Part shown: positions 28,401-35,443 of the stretch, in pieces | Layout of the letters: every line of letters starts with the position of its first letter | How positions within the stretch are numbered: position 1 is the stretch's first letter | Source: a virus | Virus record (IMG/VR): IMGVR_UViG_3300037963_004147 | Coordinates: 1-64,000 of that record | Length of the DNA: 64,000 bases | Reading direction: 5' to 3' (one strand) | Notes under the pieces: generated by a model | The model's input: the letters and a program-made list of their open reading frames with translations, nothing else | Told to the model about the DNA's origin: nothing | Database searches by the model: none | Translations under genes and position numbers: made by a program

Positions 28401-29086
28401 CATATGTAAATTTAAATCCTTTAACTTGTTCATACTTTCAATTAGAACAAATACCACCAAGCTATATTGTAGGTGGTATATGGAGACATAATTATAGATG
28501 TGATCTTTTTGCTAATTACTATGGTACAGATTATCCATGGGAAATTGAGTTGATTGAGAATTCAGGGCAAAACGTAAATACAGTACGTAGTATTGAGTAT
28601 CAATTAGAATCTTATGTTTATAAAGGAGATATGTTTAATGGTTGTGGAGATGATAGATGGCATGATTTAGATTTTAATTTTGATGAAGCTATTTTACATA
28701 ATACTGAACAAGTATCTGGGTTACTTAAATTAAATCTTACCCCTAAAGAAGATCCAATAACTGGATTAAGCTATCCAATAATTAATCCTAACTCAATTGA
28801 TATTTTATATTCTAAAGTAGAACAGAAGTATAGATTTAATCAGTTCTTTGATATTACAAATGATAGAGGTGAGTTCTCTAATGCTGAACAAGAAATATTT
28901 AATACTGCATGTAATGGATATGTAAGAAACTTAAATGAGTTAAACCTTAATTATAATAAAGCTGTTGATCAACGTAAAAAGTTTAGACATTATTATAATA
29001 GCGTGGTTTTACGAAGAGTATTATCAAATGATAGGAAAATGCTCTTAAAATTAGTAAATTCAAAACTTAATTTGTCATTTAGATAA
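22490..29086 (+). CDS. Tail stabilization / muzzle-like protein with lectin-like insertion (2198 aa)
   Basis: The first roughly 180 residues (NSFAKGMSKDIYKG, WGHARNAANNSVDGDIG, GNEPANLECGRVPYTVIG, ENYDCTWQVYWDDGLNPS) are characteristic of the crAss-like stabilization protein, which closes the tail as a beta-propeller-like muzzle. The body up to about residue 1550 continues in that style, with a hydrophobic glycine-rich helix near 700 (AIIGGILGIGYAIGQM). Residues about 1600-1930 look inserted: four Cys-rich CP(P/D)G(Y/F) units at about 1600, 1639, 1880 and 1907, enclosing a PA14/GLEYA-like lectin-type beta domain at about 1665-1830. The end (GGIWRHNYRCDLFANYYGTD onward) returns to the muzzle type. 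Receptor or glycan contact is inferred for the insertion. Confidence 0.8.
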   Translation: MAKQNKSTKYNLQGSSIETNSFAKGMSKDIYKGVVPKTMWGHARNAANNSVDGDIGIIGNEPANLECGRVPYTVIGTIHKQGDHWIIYSTDDISSEIGLFDDSKCEYKTLVNDPCLSFNRQFLITGAAKENYDCTWQVYWDDGLNPSRTLNLDDIPYIQVVTSPPNDPCVIYEDTDKLDCEKIRLAPLLDIPCIDLSKSTDGGQLRNGSYQAYIAYTLNDQKVTDYIGVSQIQSLFAHESNDGGLDVKVSNLDKEFEEYELVILSDNQGQKVAKKIGTYSTEQTDINIDFIDPALVSVPLNLLFQRSPAYEKSESMYVVNDYLIRQGPTEQFDFNYQPLANEIKTRWVVAEYNADYYYKGGNKTQFMRDEQYAFFIRWIYNTGERSSSYHIPGRDPDPSSQNQYSQNITPNPGDLGQNSGVNVISNSGLEYNFQVYNTASVTQAGLNIPTGDGGTVIAKGKMGYWQSTEKYPATKPEIWADLCGKHIRHHKMPTEELHESLHLCANDGSTIRLLGVEFDNIARPVDNDGNVITNIIGYEILRGSREGAKSILAKGIYRNMRAYKVPEGDQGMLGESINETILYPNFPYNSLHGDVYHWFDSAALGISGDGNIGGALTQAFIADPFPRTDGCDDFMDSITDYPPLRLTKRDFFTFHSPELMFKRPFLNAYETRIYGAYGGISEGHFIKSELHPQNKLLRNSGAIIGGILGIGYAIGQMQGKKERNYTKASTQTIPFDPYYIQAGASNGSNMPVPPVSLFPVSPVWVGTTATMTANNPGTTAANQIMDTVGGVGELITGGALSNAFINTLGSIEANLNLQPGFSGGQDNYTYKKEDDAAQLPAPMQLVMGAIYAREKMADGAQIVIDSLYNMVSAEDFAYKHNSHGFYSDYFRGNVGDVFRVRNTASNYLGSSFQIFGENHLGNPSHKINNLFRPDTVAIQTLSPSQGGAYLPYPSSMGAPIDKSLYVIGGDGDASTPGMIGTSFGNEYLKSPQRKQFKDINALYGALKFNFDNQYGQLEGIKQVRMAGCTYFIDNTAAAIPGQIYRTTPIFSGDTYLNRYTEKVIMPIFTDFLLGQPDQFPFNYLQRVNIPYPRYWMNTRKYDTTALADALFGLLNPQNLIGALLTGGGTLSSLWENALPGDLFYLDRGEGSCVQGALSMFSNKGANPMFAMRYGYMYTHCNGILDFYVESEVNLANRDWTDVPEGRHYDTFRYNNTDDLFQAEIIKKDNLYKYDYSLSASRFVTNLTSGGAIQPRDYDPLIAETCFTNYPKRLIYSLQAQEEAKKDYWRVFLANNYRDFKDKVNVIKPINKNGAVIFFPYQSPQMFQGVDTLQTDMGTKITIGDGGLFNQAFQNLVNSDMANEYGSCESQRGIINTPYGFFFISQAQGKIFQQQGQTLNPISNQGMKWWFNKYLPSSLVKQFPELEYHTLGDNPVVGVGCQVIYDINDDIVYFCKKDYKLKEEHIGSIEFDAEQGVFVTVDTPPDVATPSDVAEGKQPNTSSLIQQSAIKNEQKFATGDIIPDPDLDDPIIVDDNWMPQPITGIEITIGDPFYFDDCSWTVSYDPKVKAWISFHDWHPELCMPSINHFLTTKTLPTTTPQCPPGYSFNSETGMCENLLDVQNLATVTVDELPSQAVGGGCPPGYTFNPVTNTCENITVVPIICGGTIFNVVEGLDNPAYGQYGTKFYEDATLRPKPIEAIGSPQQLKDNGGAGNILNYSTLPAGTTPWDRLNQAGVWTTNSGGTHDPVGQWIGFVVCIEISETKTYSVGIAGDNKVRFGVDGDQYVVIDTPDVDNFRSWHVIPFELTAGTHIISLEGKNDGSVASFAAEVYDADITTLQAITTEAALSAVTVFTTKDLPGSGATFTLGDPNDPTTPSGCNCPDGFVLSPCGDELQCVSIDTVPAESGCSCPDGYTLVFPDYLGNYIESEGDCDKEPICRKVDCECPDPPIPGLFPTLTGMCDNLFLVNSPTYVNLNPLTCSYFQLEQIPPSYIVGGIWRHNYRCDLFANYYGTDYPWEIELIENSGQNVNTVRSIEYQLESYVYKGDMFNGCGDDRWHDLDFNFDEAILHNTEQVSGLLKLNLTPKEDPITGLSYPIINPNSIDILYSKVEQKYRFNQFFDITNDRGEFSNAEQEIFNTACNGYVRNLNELNLNYNKAVDQRKKFRHYYNSVVLRRVLSNDRKMLLKLVNSKLNLSFR

Positions 29087-32000
29087 TGGAAAAGAAATTT
29101 ACAAATATGGAAAGGCGAGGTTTACCAGGTGGACCTAATGAAGTATTCTCTTATATTACAGGTGTATTTTCAACAGAAGGTTATAAAAAAGATAGCCCTG
29201 ATATAAATAACTTATTTAATATTATTGATTCTTCAGATATTTCTATGAAGGATGTAGAGTTTCCTGTTATGGGTTATGATGAATTAGGTAACTCACAACT
29301 TATGATGCCTGGTGGAGAATATAAATTTCCAGGAAATCAAGTGCTTGAAATACCAATGGCACAAAATGGTAATGGAGAATTTAGAGATTTTAAAGGTATT
29401 CCTTTTTTAAGTTCTATAGCTGCAGGAGATTTTTTAAATAATCAACATTATAATAGTAAATTAGCTGACTTATATAGATACTATTCTGGTACACCATTAG
29501 AAGATAATATTCTTCAAGTTAGTAATACTAAACCTGCAAAATCAAAAGATTCAGATGTTAAATATATATCACTAAATAAAAATCAACAGCTTGTTCAAGA
29601 AGTTATTGATAATTATAATAGAGTTAGTGATGGAAATTTTTATACTACAGAAACTAGACCTGATTTAATACTAGATGCAAGTGATAATGAAAGACAATTA
29701 GATAAAAATAATTATAAAGTTACAGGCTATAGAGAAGTAGATAATATTGATGATTACCAATTAAATGCTATTGGTAATTATATTACAGGATTTGGGGAAG
29801 ATGAAAAGGGTGCATATATATCTTATTATGATAAGTTTGACCAAGCCGGAGGTTTAGGTGGTAGTATAAACATTGGTGAGCAATTAGGTTTAACTAAACC
29901 TTTTGAAATATATGATAGGATATATGTAGAAAAAGATAAAGATTCAGGAAAATATATTCAAAAGCAAAATGGTGGAGATGTTATAGCACCCGGTGATGGA
30001 TATGAATATGTTGAAGATAATGGAAAATATTATACACGTAAGAAAGGTAGCAAAAATTGGACTGAAGCTAAAGGAAAAGCATTAGCGAATATAAAGTATA
30101 AAATTTATAATATAGGTGATGATCCAATTTCTCAGTCAGAAAAAGATGCTAAAGTTATAGAAAGAATGCGTAGCATTTTACCTGACATTAATAATCTTGG
30201 TTTTGGTGATGAAGGATATTGGTCTGGGGAGTTTGAAGATATGAGTCCAGAAATGCAGCAAATTGTATCATATGGAAATAGTCTTGGTAATGGTGCAATA
30301 GATCATGATCCTAATTCTCCTGAAGGTAAAGCTTTTGAAAAATATGCTAGAAGAATTGCTTCACCAGAGGCGTGGATGAGATTATATCCTGAAACAATGG
30401 GTAAAATATTTGATCCAAATAATGATCCAGATAAGTTCAAGTCTATTAAAAAGGAGTGGGGTAAAGCATCTCCAAAAGATGTAGAGCTTTCACAAATGGA
30501 TGCAACATCTTTTAGTCTAGGTTCAGAAGAACAAATGATAGATGCAGGAAAAGATTATGAAGCACAAGAAAATTATTTTGATGAAATAAATGAAGCATCA
30601 ACACAAGCACAGTACAAACGGGATGAGGAATATAGAATAGCACAAGAGGCACAAGAACTTGAAGATGGAGTAGATAGATTTGGAAATCCAATACCTCAGT
30701 GGAAGTTAGCAGGGTATGATAATCCTGATGATTATTATAATTATTTACAAGAAGGAGATCTTGATCCTATTATTGATGCTGTAGAACCTTACATTACACC
30801 TATACTAGAAAGCCCTATACAAAATCTTAATCCATTTAATACTAGTTCTGATAGAGGTTTTAAAGGCTATGTAAGTGATATTTTAAACTTTGTACCTGAC
30901 TATAGTAATGAAGAAAGTAGAGATGCTGCATTATTAAGAGCAAGACAAGAAGGTCTACCTTCAATTAAATATAAAGGTGAACGTTATAGTACAGCAACAG
31001 ATATGCGTCCTGGGCAAGAAGCACAAGCTATGGGTATGGATATAGAAGGGAAACATCCTGTAGTAGTTAATTATTATCCTGTTGGTACAGAAGGAATGTT
31101 TCCTAGTCATATAGAAGCATATTCTCTTGATGATCCAAATCTTCAAATAAATCCTTGGCCTACTGATACTGACAAACCTATTTTTGATACAGATAACTAT
31201 CGTAATAGACGTATAAGTAATCAAGATCAAGATAGACAGAGTAAAACTATATATCTTACTGATGATGAATTTGATCACTTTAAAAAAGTAACTGGTGAAT
31301 ATAAGGGAAAAAACTTTGTTGAGGGAGAATTAACTCCAGACAGATATGATTTTTATGCACAAAATTGTGCTAAAGGAGTATGTCAAGCTTTAAACATTGG
31401 TCCTAGAAAAGGTACATCATGGCTTCATGATGCAACACTACCTTTTCAAAATATGGCATATGGAATAGGTGCATCAGATATGTCAGCTAGAGAGGTATTA
31501 ACTCAACCCAATTTAGTGTTTAGTGAAATTGATGATCAATTTAAAGGACGTGTTCAAAATACAACGGGGAGAGCGGGTCAAACTGGACGTGATGGCAACT
31601 ATGTAAAAAGTCAACTAAAAGATGGTAAAGGAACAGTATGGAAGCCATACACTGATCCTGCATTTGCTGTATTAAATGCTGAAAATTTAGTTGGTGATAA
31701 ACATACAGCATATGTTCAAAAAGGTTTAGATGAAATTTTTCAAAGCAATGATGTTTTAAAGAATGATCCTGAAACTAAAAAATTATATAATAAATTTAAA
31801 AGTAGTTCATTTAAAGATGGTAAGTGGGATGCTACATATGGTCAAGAAGGAAGTGATACAAGAAATTTAAGAAATAGAATTTTACAATTAAATAAAGAGG
31901 GTAAAATTAATCTTGAAATAGATCCAGAAATAAAGAGTGATTTTAATATGTATAATAGGACTGATACTCCTGGAGAAACTTTACTAAATGCTGCTGGAGA

Positions 32001-32352
32001 TGCAATATACTCAGGACTAACAGATCAAAGAAAAGGTGGAGAATTAGAAAAAGTACTTCAACAATCAATTTCCAATATTGAAAATTCTGACAATACACTA
32101 ATGAAAAAACATGAGGGCATACAAAGATTAGTGGATGCATATAATTCAATGGTTCCTGATAAATTTAAAAAGGGTGGTCCTGTTTTAAGTGATAATGTAA
32201 AACTTTATCAAATGTATATTAATGGAGATAAAGAAAATTCAAAAGCAAAAGAAGTATATGATAAACTTAATAGAGTTTACTACAATAAAGCTAAAGAAAA
32301 AGGTATGTCTCCTCAAAATTATATAATGAGTTATGTTATTGGCACAAGCTAG
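29086..32352 (+). CDS. Large virion/ejection protein with permuted papain-like motifs (1088 aa)
   Basis: The ATG overlaps the muzzle stop (TAATG), so translation is coupled. The protein is hydrophilic and rich in Asp, Asn, Tyr and Lys. Residues 92-98 are AQNGNGE, a peptide shared with the next two giant proteins. Around residues 650-790 there is H675 (PSHIEAYSL) followed by QNC761AKGVC (YDFYAQNCAKGVCQAL); His before an NC motif is the order of permuted NlpC/P60-papain folds such as the LRAT or PPPDE types. A KKGGPV segment lies near residue 1030. If active, the domain could cleave peptidoglycan or phage proteins. Cargo/ejection role inferred from size and position after the muzzle gene. Confidence 0.65.
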   Translation: MEKKFTNMERRGLPGGPNEVFSYITGVFSTEGYKKDSPDINNLFNIIDSSDISMKDVEFPVMGYDELGNSQLMMPGGEYKFPGNQVLEIPMAQNGNGEFRDFKGIPFLSSIAAGDFLNNQHYNSKLADLYRYYSGTPLEDNILQVSNTKPAKSKDSDVKYISLNKNQQLVQEVIDNYNRVSDGNFYTTETRPDLILDASDNERQLDKNNYKVTGYREVDNIDDYQLNAIGNYITGFGEDEKGAYISYYDKFDQAGGLGGSINIGEQLGLTKPFEIYDRIYVEKDKDSGKYIQKQNGGDVIAPGDGYEYVEDNGKYYTRKKGSKNWTEAKGKALANIKYKIYNIGDDPISQSEKDAKVIERMRSILPDINNLGFGDEGYWSGEFEDMSPEMQQIVSYGNSLGNGAIDHDPNSPEGKAFEKYARRIASPEAWMRLYPETMGKIFDPNNDPDKFKSIKKEWGKASPKDVELSQMDATSFSLGSEEQMIDAGKDYEAQENYFDEINEASTQAQYKRDEEYRIAQEAQELEDGVDRFGNPIPQWKLAGYDNPDDYYNYLQEGDLDPIIDAVEPYITPILESPIQNLNPFNTSSDRGFKGYVSDILNFVPDYSNEESRDAALLRARQEGLPSIKYKGERYSTATDMRPGQEAQAMGMDIEGKHPVVVNYYPVGTEGMFPSHIEAYSLDDPNLQINPWPTDTDKPIFDTDNYRNRRISNQDQDRQSKTIYLTDDEFDHFKKVTGEYKGKNFVEGELTPDRYDFYAQNCAKGVCQALNIGPRKGTSWLHDATLPFQNMAYGIGASDMSAREVLTQPNLVFSEIDDQFKGRVQNTTGRAGQTGRDGNYVKSQLKDGKGTVWKPYTDPAFAVLNAENLVGDKHTAYVQKGLDEIFQSNDVLKNDPETKKLYNKFKSSSFKDGKWDATYGQEGSDTRNLRNRILQLNKEGKINLEIDPEIKSDFNMYNRTDTPGETLLNAAGDAIYSGLTDQRKGGELEKVLQQSISNIENSDNTLMKKHEGIQRLVDAYNSMVPDKFKKGGPVLSDNVKLYQMYINGDKENSKAKEVYDKLNRVYYNKAKEKGMSPQNYIMSYVIGTS

Positions 32353-32376
32353 TTTATTAGCAAATGTCCATATTTA

Positions 32377-32396
32377 TTTGTATATTATAATGTATT
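32377..32396 (+). promoter_or_regulatory. Candidate phage promoter, copy C
   Basis: TTTGTATATTATAATGTATT is identical in 19 of 20 positions to copy A at 10903. It ends directly at the ATG of the next gene, leaving almost no leader, so the transcript may be leaderless, or transcription may begin just after TTTG inside the motif. Confidence 0.6.
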
Positions 32397-35300
32397 ATGA
32401 AGTCAAAAAAAGTAAATAAAAAAAGTTTATACCAAGAAGGTGGTCCAATGGAAGGAATGCCTCCATCAGTTGAAGATATGCCTGCAGAAGAACAAGCTAT
32501 AAATTTACAGGAAGAAATTACAGCTATGTTAGAACAAGGTGTATCTATGCCTGATATAATTAAAGGTTTAGCAGAAAGAGGATTTTCAGATGAAGAGATT
32601 ATAGAAGTTTTAGTATCTACAGGTGTACCTGAAGAGGAAGTGGTGACTGTAATGAATCAGATGAGTGAAGGATCTCAAGAAGAGATGCCTCCTGCTGAAG
32701 GTGAAGAACAAATGGTAGAAGGTCCTCCTCCACCACAGGCTATGCCACCACAGGCTATGCCACCTGAAATGGCAATGGGTATGCCGCAACCAATGATGGA
32801 AGATGGTGGTGAAGATCCTGTACCTGGAACTAGAGATTTTACTACACATTTTACAAATGCTTTTTCTCCAAACGTATTGAGAGAACAGCCCGTGTATGAT
32901 CCATCTACAGATCCTAATCTTACCAAAACATACATGACAGATAAAGATGGCAACATCACTGGACAAACTTATGTACGTGCTGGAAAAACTTATAATACTA
33001 GAAAGTTAAATAAACTGTTTCAAAAGGGAAAGATTCCTGGTGAGTCTTTTTATGATGGCCAATACCGTGAAGGTGGCGAAGGTGGAAATAATCCTTATGG
33101 GGCAGATGTCTATAAAGATATAGAATTAATATACCCGGATGGATCAATCCAGACACAAAGCTTAAATGAAAAAATGTTTAAGTCTGGTTATATTGATTAT
33201 AAAAAACCTGTTAAGAAAAATTTTTCAGATGGTACTTCTAAAACTCAATATAGATATAATCCAAAAGGAATAGATGGTCTTCCAAGAGTAAACTATAATT
33301 ATACTGGTTCTGTACAATATGGTGGAGAAGAATTACCTGAAGCTAGAACAGGTATGGGTCTTGATAGAGATCAGCAAGGTTTAGCAGGAAAAATGCTAAA
33401 ATATAGTGATGGTAGTTTAAATCAATTCTTTTCAGATAGAGATGGTTATAGAGCAAACCCATTAGCAGATTATACTCCTGTACAACTTGATGAAGGAACT
33501 CCAGGTGAAGGTCTAATGAAGATGATTCAATTTGGTCAAAATTTATTTAGTGGTGATATAGATCCTGAAACCGGTTTTATGAAAGGTTCTTTTAGAGATA
33601 GAAAGAGAAAAAACAAAGCACAAAAAGATGCACTTGCAAGTACATATGACTATAATGTAAAGTTTGATCCTAACGATCCAAATAAACCTGAAGATTACCA
33701 TACAAGTTATAAAAGTTTATATGAAGCATCTCAAGGAGAGATGCCATTAAGAACTAAAGATCAATTCAAAGAAGATGTGCAAAAATATAGCCGTATTGAT
33801 TTTGATCCAGAAAGTCAAAGATATAATACTTTTTTCTCTGATAGAGAAATAGACTTTGAAAATGTTCCTTCAAAATATAGAGAAGATTTGCAAGATAGAT
33901 ATAATAAATCTGAAGAACTTTCAAAATTTGTAGGTAGAGTGGGATCACTTACAGATGAAGATAAAACAAAGATGACTAACATTGGTAAAGATTTAGTAGA
34001 TTTTCAATCAAACCAAGATATGCCAGAAGATACTAAATTTGGTGTAGATGAATCAGGCAATGCTGTTTATTATAATCCTAATTTAGTTGGTGAAACAGGA
34101 ACTCAAAATTTTGTTGATAATACTGCAGGTTATATGTCAGGTAATAAATTTTTTGATTTTGGTGGCTTAGATGGAAAGAAGGCTGGAGGATCATTTGATA
34201 ATGAAGGATTTAGAGCACTTCCAGAAAAGGTTCAGATGAAAATTATGAAAGCTCAAAATGGTAACGGTGAAGAAAGAGGATTTGTAGAAGAAGATTTAAA
34301 TATACCTCAACCTAAGATGGATGCTTACATGAATTATTTAGATCAAAAAGCTGCACATGAGAAAGAGCTACAAGAAGTTCAAGCTATTAGGCAAAATATT
34401 GGGCAAAGAGCTACAGATCTTGGAACCGCAAATGCTTCACCATCAGAGGTTGGTTTATCAAGTAGTCTTGTTCGTAGTGTAGACGAATTAGGGTTTGGAT
34501 GTAATACATACTCTTGTCAAATAGCTAGAGATGCAGGTGTTACAATTCCAGATGGTGCCCCACCTGTTACAATTAATAAAAGAACTTATGAAGCAGGAGA
34601 TAAATTGCCAATGATACCAGGTAATGCTCAATTTAATTCTTACGCTACAAAATATTTAGGTTTTGAACTTTTACCTAAAGGTACTTTACCAACTGAACCT
34701 GGAGACTTAGGTAGAGGTCATATATATAATCAAGGTCCTGGTGGCCCAAGTAGTGGTTCACAACATAGTTACATTTTAGGAACTGATGGTAAATTTTATA
34801 ATAATCCAGGTAATGTTACAAGAGGATATATGGAGTATGATCATACACCTACAGAACAGTATTATACAACTGATTCTGGAGTAATGAGATATGTTAGAAA
34901 TTTACCAGCTACAGAAAAAGCAATGAATGAAGCTTTGGCTGCTTATGAAGCATTACCAGAAGATCAACTACGGAGACTTAAAACTTTACAACCTGAACTT
35001 TTAGCTGGAGCTGCAGATACTCAACCTGGTGCTTTAGCACAAATGGAATATAAAGATGTTCAATTACCGGAAGTTTCTAAAAGAGAAATGAGAAGGTTAA
35101 AAAAGGAAAACCCAGAATTGTATAGACTTTATGAGAATCCAGAATTATATAATGAGCAACAAAAAGCTCAAGCTTTAATTCAATATGATCCAAGATATAG
35201 ACAAATGATAGATGCAAGTATAACTGCATCTAGACAATATGGTGGGGGAGATATTCAAATGAATCCTTATCAAGAATTATTAATGAATCTACAACAAAGA

Positions 35301-35441
35301 AAAAACCAGCTGAATCCTTTACATAAACACAGAGTTGATTTTGATTCTGTATATAAAAAACGTGGAGGACAAACTGTAGATTTAGATATCAATACAATAG
35401 CAAAATTAATATCCGCTGGAGCAGACATTAAAATATTATAA
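32397..35441 (+). CDS. Large virion/ejection protein with NlpC/P60-like motifs (1014 aa)
   Basis: The N-terminal 150 residues are acidic, Met/Pro/Glu-rich and low-complexity with helical EEEI-type repeats and a duplicated PPQAM unit. QEGGPMEG and EDGGEDPV motifs occur here, and YGGGD and KRGGQ near the end. AQNGNGE stands at residues 619-625, just before the C-terminal part. That part has C702-N-T-Y-S-C707, then PGDLGRGH775 and SQH790SYILGTDGKFYNN, the Cys-then-His order of NlpC/P60 or CHAP peptidoglycan hydrolases. A wall-cleaving enzyme carried in the virion would fit DNA entry. The next gene starts two bases after the stop. Start codon choice is uncertain because the promoter-like element touches it. 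Confidence 0.65.
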   Translation: MKSKKVNKKSLYQEGGPMEGMPPSVEDMPAEEQAINLQEEITAMLEQGVSMPDIIKGLAERGFSDEEIIEVLVSTGVPEEEVVTVMNQMSEGSQEEMPPAEGEEQMVEGPPPPQAMPPQAMPPEMAMGMPQPMMEDGGEDPVPGTRDFTTHFTNAFSPNVLREQPVYDPSTDPNLTKTYMTDKDGNITGQTYVRAGKTYNTRKLNKLFQKGKIPGESFYDGQYREGGEGGNNPYGADVYKDIELIYPDGSIQTQSLNEKMFKSGYIDYKKPVKKNFSDGTSKTQYRYNPKGIDGLPRVNYNYTGSVQYGGEELPEARTGMGLDRDQQGLAGKMLKYSDGSLNQFFSDRDGYRANPLADYTPVQLDEGTPGEGLMKMIQFGQNLFSGDIDPETGFMKGSFRDRKRKNKAQKDALASTYDYNVKFDPNDPNKPEDYHTSYKSLYEASQGEMPLRTKDQFKEDVQKYSRIDFDPESQRYNTFFSDREIDFENVPSKYREDLQDRYNKSEELSKFVGRVGSLTDEDKTKMTNIGKDLVDFQSNQDMPEDTKFGVDESGNAVYYNPNLVGETGTQNFVDNTAGYMSGNKFFDFGGLDGKKAGGSFDNEGFRALPEKVQMKIMKAQNGNGEERGFVEEDLNIPQPKMDAYMNYLDQKAAHEKELQEVQAIRQNIGQRATDLGTANASPSEVGLSSSLVRSVDELGFGCNTYSCQIARDAGVTIPDGAPPVTINKRTYEAGDKLPMIPGNAQFNSYATKYLGFELLPKGTLPTEPGDLGRGHIYNQGPGGPSSGSQHSYILGTDGKFYNNPGNVTRGYMEYDHTPTEQYYTTDSGVMRYVRNLPATEKAMNEALAAYEALPEDQLRRLKTLQPELLAGAADTQPGALAQMEYKDVQLPEVSKREMRRLKKENPELYRLYENPELYNEQQKAQALIQYDPRYRQMIDASITASRQYGGGDIQMNPYQELLMNLQQRKNQLNPLHKHRVDFDSVYKKRGGQTVDLDINTIAKLISAGADIKIL
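32731..32760 (+). repeat. Two perfect tandem copies of a 15-base unit
   Basis: CACCACAGGCTATGC is repeated twice without change inside the gene at 32397, encoding a doubled Pro-Pro-Gln-Ala-Met. It lies in a disordered Pro/Met/Glu-rich linker where length variation would be tolerated. Confidence 0.9.
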
Positions 35442-35443
35442 AG

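Noticed and set aside
32731-32760. CRISPR-like or regulatory repeat
   Set aside because: Only two adjacent copies without spacers, in frame inside a coding linker.
32610-32966. Open minus-strand frames of 118 and 94 codons
   Set aside because: They are reverse-complement shadows of the Pro/Met/Glu-rich start of the 32397 gene; their His/Cys/Trp- and Ser/Gly-rich products look artificial.
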